Assembly (NCBI GenBank): GCA_040399685.1
Contig: JBBART010000003.1
Coordinates: forward strand, 124,001 to 188,000
Direction: 5' to 3'
Origin: CAIQQQ01 sp040399685
GTDB taxonomy: Bacteria > Pseudomonadota > Alphaproteobacteria > Acetobacterales > Acetobacteraceae
Length of the DNA: 64,000 nucleotides
Positions 24,515 to 32,840 of the stretch are shown here, in pieces. The position numbers and the translations under genes are program-made. The notes under the pieces are model-generated. The model worked only from the letters and a program-made list of their open reading frames with translations. It was not told the origin of the DNA and did not search any database. The stretch's first letter is position 1. Each line of letters opens with the position of its first letter.

Positions 24515-24590
24515 GTCGGGAAAGCGAAGCGCCTCCCGACACTGTCACGCGACGAATATTGTCGGGAGGCGCTTTGCTTTCCCGACCTAC
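24511..24590. repeat. Long REP-like palindrome after the GNAT gene
   Basis: Two 31-nt arms (24511-24541 and 24560-24590), beginning GTAGGTCGGGAAAGC and ending GCTTTCCCGACCTAC, pair with a single G-T mismatch around an 18-nt loop. The TAG in the first arm is the stop codon of the GNAT gene. It separates pdhABC-GNAT from lpdA. The ends (GTAGGTCGGG / CCCGACCTAC) are shared with the palindrome at 63932-63990. Confidence 0.88.
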
Positions 24591-24618
24591 AGACCTGAAG
24601 TCTAGGGAGCTTGCGCAA

Positions 24619-26016
24619 ATGGCAGACCAGAATTTCGACGTGGTGGTGATCGGCGGCGGCCCCGGCGGCTATGTGGCGGCCATCCGTGCGGCGCAATTGG
24701 GAATGACGGCAGCCGTTGTGGAGCGCGAGAACCTGGGCGGCATCTGCCTGAACTGGGGCTGCATTCCCACCAAGGCGCTGCTGCGCAGTTCCGAGATCAA
24801 CTACCTTCTGCACAATCTGAAAGATTACGGCTTCACCGCCGACAACATCAAGTTCGACCTGGCCGCCATCGTGAAGCGCTCGCGCGGCGTGGCCAAGCAA
24901 TTGTCGTCCGGCGTGGCGCATCTGCTGAAGAAGAACAAGATCCAGGTCTTCATGGGCGACGGCAAGCTGGCTGGCAAAGGCGCCGTGACGGTGGAAAGCG
25001 CGGGCAAGCCCACCACAACGCTGAAGGCCAAGCATATCATTCTCGCCACCGGCGCCCGCGCCCGCCAGCTTCCGGGCATGGAAGCGGACGGCAAGCTGGT
25101 CTGGTCGTATCGTGAGGCAATGGTGCCCGCCGCCATGCCGAAATCGCTGCTGGTCATCGGCTCAGGCGCCATCGGCATCGAATTCGCCTCGTTCTACCTC
25201 AACATGGGCGCTGCCGTGACCGTGGTTGAAGTGATGGACCGTGTGCTGCCCGTGGAAGACGAGGAAATCTCGGCCTTCGCACGCAAGGCATTCGAAAAGC
25301 AGGGCATGAAGATCATCACCGGCGCGTCGGTGAAGGGCCTCAAGAAGGGCGTTGATTCGGTCACCGTCACGGTGGAAGCCAGCGGAAAATCCCAGGAAAT
25401 CACTGTCGATCGCGTGATCTCGGCCGTGGGCATCGTCGGCAATGTCGAGGGCCTTGGCCTTGAAGGCACCGCCGTTAAGGTGGACCGCACCCATGTGATC
25501 ATCGACGAATTCTGCCGCACCGGCGAGCCGGGCGTGTATGCGATCGGCGATCTCTGTGGCGCGCCCTGGCTTGCGCACAAGGCCAGCCATGAAGCCGTGG
25601 TCTGCATCGATGCCATCGCAGGCCTGCATCCGCACCCCATCGACTGGACCAATATTCCAGGTTGCACCTATTGCCGTCCGCAGGTGGCCTCCGTCGGCCT
25701 CACCGAGGCGAAGGCCAGGTCGCTGGGTCATGAGGTCAAAATTGGGCATTTCCCGTTCATCGGCAACGGCAAGGCCATCGCCATGGGCGAGTCGGAGGGC
25801 ATGGTGAAAACCGTGTTCGACGCCAAGACCGGCGAATTGCTGGGCGCGCACATGATCGGTGCGGAAGTGACCGAGATGATCCAGGGCTACACCATTGCCC
25901 GCACGCTGGAAGCCACGGAAGCCGAGTTGATGCACACGGTATTTCCGCATCCCACCATCAGCGAAACCATGCATGAAGCCGTGCTTGACGCTTACGGTCG
26001 GGCGATCCACTTCTAG
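24619..26016 (+). CDS. lpdA: Dihydrolipoamide dehydrogenase (E3)
   Basis: FAD-dependent disulfide oxidoreductase that reoxidises dihydrolipoyl groups of PDH, 465 residues. The FAD-binding motif is VVVIGGGPGGYVAAIRAAQLG, the redox-active cysteines are in GGICLNWGCIPTK (about 43 and 48), the NAD site is LLVIGSGAIGIEFA, and the catalytic His-Glu pair is in HTVFPHPTISE. The ATG at 24619 follows GGGAG. It is separated from the rest of the pdh genes by the long palindrome and followed by a copy of the composite repeat. Confidence 0.96.
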   Translation: MADQNFDVVVIGGGPGGYVAAIRAAQLGMTAAVVERENLGGICLNWGCIPTKALLRSSEINYLLHNLKDYGFTADNIKFDLAAIVKRSRGVAKQLSSGVAHLLKKNKIQVFMGDGKLAGKGAVTVESAGKPTTTLKAKHIILATGARARQLPGMEADGKLVWSYREAMVPAAMPKSLLVIGSGAIGIEFASFYLNMGAAVTVVEVMDRVLPVEDEEISAFARKAFEKQGMKIITGASVKGLKKGVDSVTVTVEASGKSQEITVDRVISAVGIVGNVEGLGLEGTAVKVDRTHVIIDEFCRTGEPGVYAIGDLCGAPWLAHKASHEAVVCIDAIAGLHPHPIDWTNIPGCTYCRPQVASVGLTEAKARSLGHEVKIGHFPFIGNGKAIAMGESEGMVKTVFDAKTGELLGAHMIGAEVTEMIQGYTIARTLEATEAELMHTVFPHPTISETMHEAVLDAYGRAIHF

Positions 26017-26033
26017 GCGAAGGCTATCAGGAG

Positions 26034-26143
26034 GAAGGTCTTCTTTTTCTGAAGAAAAAGAAGCAAACAGACTTTTATTCATTTGGTGCCGATATATGCC
26101 CTGAATGGATGAAGTTTTTTGGTTCTTTTTTTAAAAAAGAACC
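26034..26143 (+). repeat. Composite AT-rich palindromic element, copy C
   Basis: Starts 18 nt after the lpdA stop in the same orientation. It has the same left hairpin (CTTCTTTTTCT-GA-AGAAAAAGAAG) and right hairpin (GGTTCTTTTTT then AAAAAAGAACC). The central part pairs TTATTCATTTGG-like sequence with a GAATGGATGAAG arm before TTTTTT. It lies between the co-directional genes lpdA and lipA, so it probably insulates the two. Confidence 0.82.
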
Positions 26144-26190
26144 CTTCCTTCTTCTCATCGCCTTGTCTGCGCCAGCCTAGGAACCCCCGC

Positions 26191-27150
26191 ATGCGCGTCG
26201 AGATCGACCACGGCAAAGCCGCTCGCCACCCCGAGAAGGCCAACCGCCCGGACAACCCAATCCAGCGCAAGCCGGACTGGATCCGCGTCAAGGCGCCCAA
26301 TCACCCCATCTACCACGAAACCCGCGAACTGATGCGAGCCAACGGGCTGGTGACGGTGTGCGAGGAAGCCGCCTGCCCGAACATCGGCGAGTGCTGGTCC
26401 CAGCGCCACGCCACCATGATGATCATGGGCGAAATCTGCACCCGCGCCTGCAGCTTCTGCAACGTGCGCACCGGCATGCCCGAGGCGCTCGATGCATCCG
26501 AGCCGAGCCGCGTGGCCGATGCGGTGGCCAAACTCGGCCTGCGCCATGTGGTGATCACCTCGGTGGACCGCGACGATCTGGCCGATGGCGGGGCGGCGCA
26601 TTTTGCAGCCGTCATCCGCGCCACCCGCGCGGCCGCCCCCGAGACGACCATCGAGGTGCTGACCCCGGACTTCCTGCGCAAGCCGGGGGCGATGGAAATC
26701 GTGGTCGAGGCGCGTCCGGACGTGTTCAACCACAATCTGGAAACCGTGCCGCGGCTCTACCCGAGCATCCGCCCGGGTGCGCGTTACTTCCAATCCCTTC
26801 GCCTTCTGAGCCGCGTCAAGGAACTGGACCCTTCGATCTTCACCAAATCCGGCCTGATGGTAGGATTGGGTGAGCAGAAGCCCGAGATCATGCAGGTGAT
26901 GGACGATCTACGGGTGGCAGAGGTCGATTTCCTCACACTTGGCCAGTATCTCCAGCCGACGGTGAAGCACGCCGCGGTGGCGGAGTTCGTGACGCCGGAT
27001 TCCTTTGCCGACTACGCGTCGGTGGCTCGCGCCAAGGGGTTCCTGCTGGTGTCCGCCACGCCGCTCACCCGCAGCTCGTATCACGCCGATGCCGATTTCG
27101 CCCAGCTGAAGGCCGCCCGCGCCGCCCAGTTGCGCCTGGCTGCCGCCTGA
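26191..27150 (+). CDS. lipA: Lipoyl synthase
   Basis: Radical-SAM enzyme that inserts two sulfurs into octanoyl groups on lipoyl domains, 319 residues. The auxiliary cluster cysteines are in CEEAACPNIGEC, the radical-SAM cluster in CTRACSFC, and the C-terminal conserved RSSYHA carries the serine ligand of the auxiliary cluster. The ATG at 26191 follows AGGAA. It sits next to the PDH genes whose PdhB and PdhC lipoyl domains are its substrates. lipB is not in the window. Confidence 0.96.
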   Translation: MRVEIDHGKAARHPEKANRPDNPIQRKPDWIRVKAPNHPIYHETRELMRANGLVTVCEEAACPNIGECWSQRHATMMIMGEICTRACSFCNVRTGMPEALDASEPSRVADAVAKLGLRHVVITSVDRDDLADGGAAHFAAVIRATRAAAPETTIEVLTPDFLRKPGAMEIVVEARPDVFNHNLETVPRLYPSIRPGARYFQSLRLLSRVKELDPSIFTKSGLMVGLGEQKPEIMQVMDDLRVAEVDFLTLGQYLQPTVKHAAVAEFVTPDSFADYASVARAKGFLLVSATPLTRSSYHADADFAQLKAARAAQLRLAAA

Positions 27151-27153
27151 ATC

Positions 27154-27621
27154 ATGCCGACACACGCCGAGACCAAGACTGTTCCGTATTCACCGGAGCA
27201 GATGTTCGACCTGGTGGCCGATGTGGCAAAATATCCACAGTTCCTGCCCTGGTGCGTGGCGGCGAAAGTACGGAGCCGGACCGACACAGAAGTGGTGGCC
27301 GATCTCACGATCGGCTTCGGTCCGTTCCGCGAGACGTTCACGAGTCGGGTGCTGTTGGGACGGCCGGAGCTGATCAAGGTTCGCTATGAAAACGGGCCGT
27401 TCCGCTATTTGAACAACCAGTGGAAGTTTTTGTCAGACCCAAAGGGCTGCAAGATCGAGTTCTTCGTCGATTTCGAATTCCGCTCGCGCCTGCTCCAGGC
27501 TGCCATTGGCGTTGTGTTCAACGAGGCGGTGCGGCGCATGGTCAATGCGTTCCTTAAGCGCGCCCAGGATGTCTATTCGGTACACGCCAGAACGCCGTCA
27601 CGGGCGCCGTCGGGCGCATAA
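27154..27621 (+). CDS. Coq10/RatA-type START domain protein
   Basis: A 155-residue protein of the RatA / Coq10 polyketide-cyclase family. Features are YSPEQMFDLVADVAKYPQFLPWCVAAKV, ADLTIGFGPFRETFTSRV and the C-terminal helix VFNEAVRRMVNAFLKRAQDVY. Members bind ubiquinone and support respiration; E. coli RatA was also described as a ribosome-associated toxin. It follows lipA by 3 nt and is likely in the same transcript. A role in quinone handling is more likely here than toxicity, since no antitoxin-like partner (RatB) is adjacent. Confidence 0.88.
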   Translation: MPTHAETKTVPYSPEQMFDLVADVAKYPQFLPWCVAAKVRSRTDTEVVADLTIGFGPFRETFTSRVLLGRPELIKVRYENGPFRYLNNQWKFLSDPKGCKIEFFVDFEFRSRLLQAAIGVVFNEAVRRMVNAFLKRAQDVYSVHARTPSRAPSGA

Positions 27622-27699
27622 ACACGAGGCAGCTGCTGGCGCTATGCGCGCTTGGCTGCTCTTATCACGGCCTTCGTCTTTGCAGGAACGCCGCATCTC

Positions 27700-28767
27700 A
27701 TGGTCCACGCCCCAAGCCGTCCCGTCCCTGGCATGCAGCCCGTTCGGGTGAACCTGTATTCCGACACCCAGACCCGCGCCTCGGCCGGCATGAAGGTGGC
27801 GATGATGGAGGCCGAGACCGGCGACGAACAGGGCGGGTTGGACCCCAGCATCAACGCGCTGTGCGACCGGATGGCGGCGCTGATGGGCAAGCAGGCTGCC
27901 ATGTTCCTGCCGAGTGGGACGATGTGCAACCAGATCTCCATGCTGGTGCACTGCCAACCGGGTGACGCCATTCTGGCCCATAAGACCGCCCATATCCTGA
28001 CCAGCGAGGGCGGCGGTGCGTCGGCCCTGGCCGGTGCGCAGATCATGGGCCTGGAAGGTGAGGGCGGTCAGTTCTCGCCTGAGACGTTGCAGGAAGCCAT
28101 CTGGCAGCCCTCGCGCCATTCCCCGCCGCAAACGTTGGTGTCGGTGGAGCAGACCGCCAATCTCGGCGGCGGCACCATCTGGCCGGTGGCCACGCTCGGC
28201 CGCGTGGCAGAGATCGCCCATGCGCACGGAATGGCCACGCATATGGACGGCGCCCGCCTGCTGAACGCCGTGGTCGCCACCGGCGTGTCCGCCGCCGACA
28301 TGGCGGCCGGCTATGACAGCGTGTGGCTGGATTTCACCAAGGGACTCGGCGCACCGCTCGGTGCCGTTCTGTGCGGCAGCGAGGCGTTCATCGATCGCGC
28401 CTGGCGCTGGAAGCAACGCCTCGGCGGGGCTTTGCGCCAGGGCGGGCACAGTGCTGCCGGCTGCCTCTATGCGCTGGATCACAATGTCGAACGCCTGGCC
28501 GACGATCACGTCAACGCCGCCAGGCTGGCGCAGGGCCTGGCCGAGATGCCGGGCATCCAGGTGCAGGCGCCGCAGAGCAACCTGGTGTTCTTCGACACAT
28601 CGGCCACCGGCCGGCCGGCTGCCGATATCGCCCTCAGCCTGCTGGCGCATGGCGTGATGGTGTCCACCATGGGCCGCTTCCGTGGGCGGGCCTGCACGCA
28701 TCTGGATGTGAGCGCCGCCGGCATCGAGGAGGCGCTGGAGGTGTTCCGCACCGTTCTGGCCGCCTGA
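27700..28767 (+). CDS. Low-specificity threonine aldolase
   Basis: PLP-dependent aldolase that splits threonine/allothreonine to glycine and acetaldehyde, 355 residues. It includes NLYSDTQTRASAGMKVAMMEAETGDEQGGLDPSINALCDRMAALMGKQAAMFLPSGTMCNQI and the PLP lysine in DSVWLDFTKGLGAPLGAVLCG. The SDTQT opening, GTMxNQ and FTKGLGAP are family signatures. The start could be 27700 or the Met at 27733; an AGGA-like site favours 27700 weakly. Stands alone, followed by a stem-loop. Confidence 0.88.
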   Translation: MVHAPSRPVPGMQPVRVNLYSDTQTRASAGMKVAMMEAETGDEQGGLDPSINALCDRMAALMGKQAAMFLPSGTMCNQISMLVHCQPGDAILAHKTAHILTSEGGGASALAGAQIMGLEGEGGQFSPETLQEAIWQPSRHSPPQTLVSVEQTANLGGGTIWPVATLGRVAEIAHAHGMATHMDGARLLNAVVATGVSAADMAAGYDSVWLDFTKGLGAPLGAVLCGSEAFIDRAWRWKQRLGGALRQGGHSAAGCLYALDHNVERLADDHVNAARLAQGLAEMPGIQVQAPQSNLVFFDTSATGRPAADIALSLLAHGVMVSTMGRFRGRACTHLDVSAAGIEEALEVFRTVLAA

Positions 28768-28822
28768 AACTTACGTTGAGGACATCACCTTGTGCTGTGA
28801 TGGACACACAAGGGCGCGTAGA

Positions 28823-28859
28823 AGATGCCGGTAGCCGGCGCGTCCCGGCGCCGGCGTCT
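28823..28859 (+). terminator. Stem-loop after the threonine aldolase gene
   Basis: AGATGCCGGTAGCCGG pairs imperfectly with CCGGCGCCGGCGTCT, followed by TTTC. It is a GC-rich hairpin 56 nt after the aldolase stop and just before the ribosome-binding site of the next gene. It could be a terminator or a leader structure for the EF-hand gene. Confidence 0.5.
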
Positions 28860-28874
28860 TTCTGGAGAATCTCG

Positions 28875-29234
28875 ATGCGCTACCTCATTCCGGCTTTCGC
28901 TGCCCTCATGCTGGCGGTGACGCCGGTCGTCGGTCACGCCCAGACCGCTCCCATGGCCCCTTCCTCAGCGCAAACCGGCTTGCCGGACACTGCAATACCC
29001 GCGCCGAAGGTGAAGCAGTCCAAGCTCACCAAGCGCTTCATTTCGGCCAACACTACCCATGACGGTCACCTGACGCTGGAGCAGGCGAAAGCGGCCAAAT
29101 GGACCCAGGTTGTCCGCCACTTCACCGCCATCGACGCCGACAAGAAGGGCTATGTCACCGAGCCTGAAATCAAGGCCGCCGAAACAGCCGCCAAGGCAGC
29201 CAAGGCAAAGCCGGCCACGACCACGAAAAGCTGA
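28875..29234 (+). CDS. Small secreted EF-hand-like protein
   Basis: A 119-residue protein with signal peptide MRYLIPAFAALMLAVTPVVGHA. It has two EF-hand-like loops: NTTHDGHLTLEQ (first position Asn, degenerate end) and DADKKGYVTEPE (canonical spacing with Asp, Asp and final Glu). The tail is Lys/Ala-rich. A GGAGAA site precedes the ATG. It probably binds calcium in the periplasm; role unknown. Small EF-hand proteins of this kind recur in Acetobacteraceae-like genomes, but I cannot name a family. Confidence 0.72.
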   Translation: MRYLIPAFAALMLAVTPVVGHAQTAPMAPSSAQTGLPDTAIPAPKVKQSKLTKRFISANTTHDGHLTLEQAKAAKWTQVVRHFTAIDADKKGYVTEPEIKAAETAAKAAKAKPATTTKS

Positions 29235-29249
29235 GCGGCCAAAAGCTGA

Positions 29250-29894
29250 TCAGGCGCAGGCATACGCCCTGAGCCAGGTGTCGGCGGCGGCGAGCACGGT
29301 GGAACCAATCTCCGCCTCGCTCGCCTCCGGCGGCATCGCCAGGCTGCGGCGCAGGAACACGCCCGAGCGCATCAACGCCATGAATTGCTGAGTGGCAATC
29401 ACCACATCGCACGGTCGCACCAGACCCTGCGCCTGCAATCGCGCCAGCCATTCGCTGAACCGCGTGATCATGCATTGCGGGCCGTTTTCATAGAAAGCAC
29501 GCCCCAGTTCGGGAAAGCGCCCAGCCTCGGCCAGCGCGATCCGATAGATCGCCAAGGTGCGGTCGCGCAGCATGAAGCGCAGCATCCGGTGGCCAATCGC
29601 CTCCAGCGACGCGCGCAAATCCACGACATCGGCGGCGAACAGATCCTCGCCGAGGGGATTGTCCAACCCCTTGTCGCTGACGATGGTCGCGAACAGCACG
29701 TCCTTTGATGGGAAATACGCATACAGCGTCGCCTTCGACACGCCGGCGGTCTTGGCAATCTGGTCCATGCTGACGGCGCCGTAGCCGTGTGCGAGGAACA
29801 ATGCCTCGGCCGCCTGCGTTACCTGGCGTCGCTTGGGCGACACATCAGCCAAAACCGGGGCTTCGGCGTCAAGGCATGGGGCGTGATGGGTCAT
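29250..29894 (-). CDS. TetR family regulator, divergent from emrAB
   Basis: A 214-residue repressor. The N-terminal helix-turn-helix is AAEALFLAHGYGAVSMDQIAKTAGVSKATLYAYFPSKDVLF, and the rest is the ligand-binding helical domain with an AcrR/TetR_C_7-type pattern. The ATG at 29894 is chosen; a TTG at 29915 is possible. It is divergent from the emrA-type gene, with two palindromes in the 126-bp gap. It is thus almost certainly the local repressor of the pump and of itself. Confidence 0.9.
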   Translation of the reverse strand: MTHHAPCLDAEAPVLADVSPKRRQVTQAAEALFLAHGYGAVSMDQIAKTAGVSKATLYAYFPSKDVLFATIVSDKGLDNPLGEDLFAADVVDLRASLEAIGHRMLRFMLRDRTLAIYRIALAEAGRFPELGRAFYENGPQCMITRFSEWLARLQAQGLVRPCDVVIATQQFMALMRSGVFLRRSLAMPPEASEAEIGSTVLAAADTWLRAYACA

Positions 29895-29924
29895 CTCTGA
29901 AATTTCGCAAACCAAGCGCTCCCC

Positions 29925-29961
29925 GTCAAGACTGAACTGAACCGTTCAGTTTAGTCTTGAC
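29925..29961. promoter_or_regulatory. TetR operator O1 (37-bp palindrome)
   Basis: An 18-bp half-site starting GTCAAGACTGAACTGAAC is mirrored across a single central C with one mismatch. The core CTGAACCGTTCAG is the form often bound by TetR/AcrR repressors of efflux pumps. It lies 31 bp upstream of the tetR start and 60 bp upstream of emrA, so a bound dimer pair could block both promoters. Confidence 0.85.
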
Positions 29962-29994
29962 CTTGGCCCGTCATCTCCCCCAATAAGCACCAAC

Positions 29995-30010
29995 TGAACT
30001 GATCGGTTCA
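29995..30010. promoter_or_regulatory. Second, shorter operator-like dyad O2
   Basis: TGAACTGATCGGTTCA is a 16-bp dyad with one mismatch, built on the same TGAAC/GTTCA half-sites as O1, and sits 10 bp before the emrA start codon. It may be a secondary site that strengthens repression of the pump. Confidence 0.6.
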
Positions 30011-30020
30011 CCGAGGACAG

Positions 30021-31190
30021 ATGACGATGAATGCGCTTTCCGAAAAGCCCGTGAAGATCGATGTGGCGCAGAGCACCATGATGAAAACAGTGCCCAGGCG
30101 GTCGCGGGCGCGCGCCTTGCGACCCGTGGCGGCCGTGGTTGTGCTGGTCGGCGTGGCGCTGGTGGCGAACTGGTGGTTCACCGAGGCGACATTCATCGAA
30201 TCAACCGACAATGCCTATGTCCAGGGCGATATCTCCGTGCTCGGCCCGCGCATCGACGGGGACGTGATCTCCGTCGAGGTCGGCGACAACCAGCCGGTCA
30301 AGGCCGGCGCCACGCTCGTCACGCTTGACCCGCGTGACCGGCAGGCAACACTGAACACCGCGCGCGCCACAGAGGCCGAGGCCGTGGCCGCCGTCTCGAC
30401 GGCCCGCAGCCAGATGGAGCAACAGCGCGCCGCCATCCTCCAAGCCGACGCCGGCATCGCCAATGCCCTGGCCGAACAGACCCGCGCCTCAGCCGAGGCC
30501 GGTCGCTCCGGCATGTTGGTCGGTGCTGGCTGGACCTCGCGTCAGGCCAACGACGTGGCGGTGGCCGACCGCGGCAAGGCCAACGCCATGGTCGCCAGCG
30601 CCACCGCCGGGCGCGACACCGCCCAGCAGGCGCTGCGCGTGACCGAGGCGCAACAGGCACAGGCCGAGGCAAAGCTGCTGACCGCCCAGGCGCTGACACA
30701 GGTTGCGGAAAACAATCTGTCCTACACCGTCATCACCGCCCCGTTTGACGGCGTTGTCGGCAACCGCGCCGCCCGGGTGGGCCAGCATGTGTCCGCCGGA
30801 CAGCAGCTTCTCGCCCTCGCCCCGCCGGCCGACAGTCTCTATGTGCTGGCCAATTTCAAGGAAACCCAACTCGCGCACATGCATGCCGGTCAATCGGTGT
30901 TGCTGACAGCCGATATCGACACGAATGCGCCCGTGCATGGCCGCGTCGGCAGTATCGCACCGGCCACCGGGGCCTTGTTCTCCCTGCTGCCGCCCGAGAA
31001 CGCGACTGGCAACTTCACCAAAGTGGTGCAACGCGTGCCGGTGAAGCTGGTGATCGACCCAGGTGACGTCAGCAAGGCAGCCTGGTTGCGGGCCGGCCTC
31101 TCGGTGACGGCGGAAGTGGACACCCGCGCCGGCGATCATCCGCGCCTGGGCATTCTCGGCGCCGCCCGCGCAACCCTCGGCCTGAAGTAG
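30021..31190 (+). CDS. emrA: EmrA-type membrane fusion (HlyD) protein
   Basis: Periplasmic adaptor of a tripartite drug efflux pump, 389 residues. There is one N-terminal membrane anchor (LRPVAAVVVLVGVALVANWWF), then the HlyD barrel-sandwich start FIESTDNAYVQGDISVLGPRIDGDVISVEVGDNQPVKAG, an Ala/Gln-rich coiled-coil hairpin (about 95-215), and the return strand YTVITAPFDGVVGNRAARVGQHVSAGQQL. It is 6 nt ahead of the EmrB gene. Expression is presumably controlled by the divergent TetR protein. The symbol reflects family, not proven substrate. Confidence 0.9.
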   Translation: MTMNALSEKPVKIDVAQSTMMKTVPRRSRARALRPVAAVVVLVGVALVANWWFTEATFIESTDNAYVQGDISVLGPRIDGDVISVEVGDNQPVKAGATLVTLDPRDRQATLNTARATEAEAVAAVSTARSQMEQQRAAILQADAGIANALAEQTRASAEAGRSGMLVGAGWTSRQANDVAVADRGKANAMVASATAGRDTAQQALRVTEAQQAQAEAKLLTAQALTQVAENNLSYTVITAPFDGVVGNRAARVGQHVSAGQQLLALAPPADSLYVLANFKETQLAHMHAGQSVLLTADIDTNAPVHGRVGSIAPATGALFSLLPPENATGNFTKVVQRVPVKLVIDPGDVSKAAWLRAGLSVTAEVDTRAGDHPRLGILGAARATLGLK

Positions 31191-31196
31191 GCCGCC

Positions 31197-32762
31197 ATGT
31201 CTGGCAGCGCCGCCACCGTCGACAAGAAACTCAGCTGGCGTGAGTGGATGGGCTTCATGTCGATGGTGGTCGGCATGTTCATGGCGATCCTGGACATCCA
31301 GATCGTCAGCGCCTCGATTGCCGAGATCCAGGCAGGCCTGTCCGCCAGCGCCGATGAGGTATCCCGCGTCCAGACCAGCTATCTGATCGCCGAGATCGTG
31401 ATGATCCCGCTCTCAGGCTGGCTGTCGCGGCTGCTGTCCACGCGGGTGCTGTTCACCATCAGCGCGATTGGCTTCACCGTGTTCTCCTTCGCCTGCGCGC
31501 TGGCCACCAGCCTGCCGGTGATGGTGCTGTTCCGCGCCTGCCAGGGCTTCATCGGCGGCGCCATGATCCCCACGGTGTTCGCCACCTCCTTCCTGCTGTT
31601 TCCAGGTGCCAAGCGGGCGCAGATTTCCGTACTCATCGGCCTCACCGCCACCTTGGCACCCACCGTTGGCCCCACCTTGGGCGGCTGGCTGACGCAGGTG
31701 TTGAGCTGGCACTGGCTTTTTCTGATCAACGTGCCGGTCGGCGCCTTGGTGGCGTTCAACGTCTGGACGTTCCTTGACATCGACAAGCCGGATTACTCGC
31801 TGGCCCGCAGTTTCGACGCATGGGGCCTGCTGTTCATGGCGGCCTTCCTGGGCTCCTTGGAATATGTGCTGGAGGAGGGCAATCGGCAGGACTGGTTCGC
31901 CGATGAACTGGTGCGCAACCTCGGCGTGGTGGCACTTGTGGGAGGCGTGCTGTTCTTCTGGCGCATGCTGACGCGGGCCGATCCGCTGGTGGACCTCAAA
32001 GCCTTCCGCAATGCCAATTTCGCCTTTGGCTGCCTGTTCAGCTTCGTGGTTGGCATCGGGCTGTATGGCTCGGTCTATGTCATTCCGTTGTTTCTCGGCC
32101 GGGTGCGCGGCTATGACAGCCTCCAGATCGGCGAGACGATGTTCGTCACCGGACTGACCATGTTCATCGCAGCCCCCATCGCCGGCAAGCTGTCGGCCAA
32201 GATGGACATGCGGATCATGCTCGCCGCCGGACTGTTGGCGTTCGGCTTCTCGCTGGCCTGGCTGGGCCGACTGAGCAGCCAAAGCGCGTTCTGGGACATG
32301 CTGGGGCCACAGGCTTTGCGCGGTGGGGCGATGATGTTTGTCATGCTGCCGGTGAACCAGTTGGCCCTTGGCACGCTGCCGCCGGCGCAGCTCAAGAACG
32401 CCTCGGGCCTTTACAATCTGATGCGCAACCTCGGCGGCGCCATCGGCCTGGCGCTGATCAACACGGTGGTGACGGCGCGCGAGGCGGTGCACACCCTGCA
32501 TCTTCAGGAGCAGGTGACATGGTCAAGCCCTGGTGCGATGAACACATTGCACATGATGACCCAGGCGTTCCAGCCGAGCATGGAGAGCACTGCCCATTTG
32601 GCCGCGCTGAAGAAGATATCGCTCATCGTGCAGCGAGAGTCGCTGACGCTGACCTACAACGATGTGTTCCTGCTGATCGCGCTGTGCTTTCTGCTGGCGG
32701 TTCCGCTGACGCTTCTGCTGCGCCGACCGAAAAAGGCCGGCGCCCCTGTTGAGGCGCATTAG
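31197..32762 (+). CDS. emrB: EmrB/QacA-type DHA2 MFS efflux transporter
   Basis: Inner-membrane drug/proton antiporter of the 14-helix DHA2 family, 521 residues. It includes MAILDIQIVSASIAEIQAGLSASADEVSRVQTSYLIAEIVMIPLSGWLSR (motif D1 and loop 2-3) and motif C in LTATLAPTVGPTLGGWLTQ. The C-terminus is basic (LLRRPKKAG). It follows the adaptor gene directly. No outer-membrane TolC gene is in this stretch. Confidence 0.93.
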   Translation: MSGSAATVDKKLSWREWMGFMSMVVGMFMAILDIQIVSASIAEIQAGLSASADEVSRVQTSYLIAEIVMIPLSGWLSRLLSTRVLFTISAIGFTVFSFACALATSLPVMVLFRACQGFIGGAMIPTVFATSFLLFPGAKRAQISVLIGLTATLAPTVGPTLGGWLTQVLSWHWLFLINVPVGALVAFNVWTFLDIDKPDYSLARSFDAWGLLFMAAFLGSLEYVLEEGNRQDWFADELVRNLGVVALVGGVLFFWRMLTRADPLVDLKAFRNANFAFGCLFSFVVGIGLYGSVYVIPLFLGRVRGYDSLQIGETMFVTGLTMFIAAPIAGKLSAKMDMRIMLAAGLLAFGFSLAWLGRLSSQSAFWDMLGPQALRGGAMMFVMLPVNQLALGTLPPAQLKNASGLYNLMRNLGGAIGLALINTVVTAREAVHTLHLQEQVTWSSPGAMNTLHMMTQAFQPSMESTAHLAALKKISLIVQRESLTLTYNDVFLLIALCFLLAVPLTLLLRRPKKAGAPVEAH

Positions 32763-32840
32763 GGCGTGTTCGCATGAAGTCGTCTCATCCTGGCGAGTGT
32801 TGAGGATTTTGCCGAATAGACAAGACGAAGGAAAGCGAAA

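Noticed and set aside
27154..27621. RatA toxin of a toxin-antitoxin pair
   Set aside because: No adjacent RatB-like gene; position after lipA and similarity to Coq10 favour a quinone-binding role.
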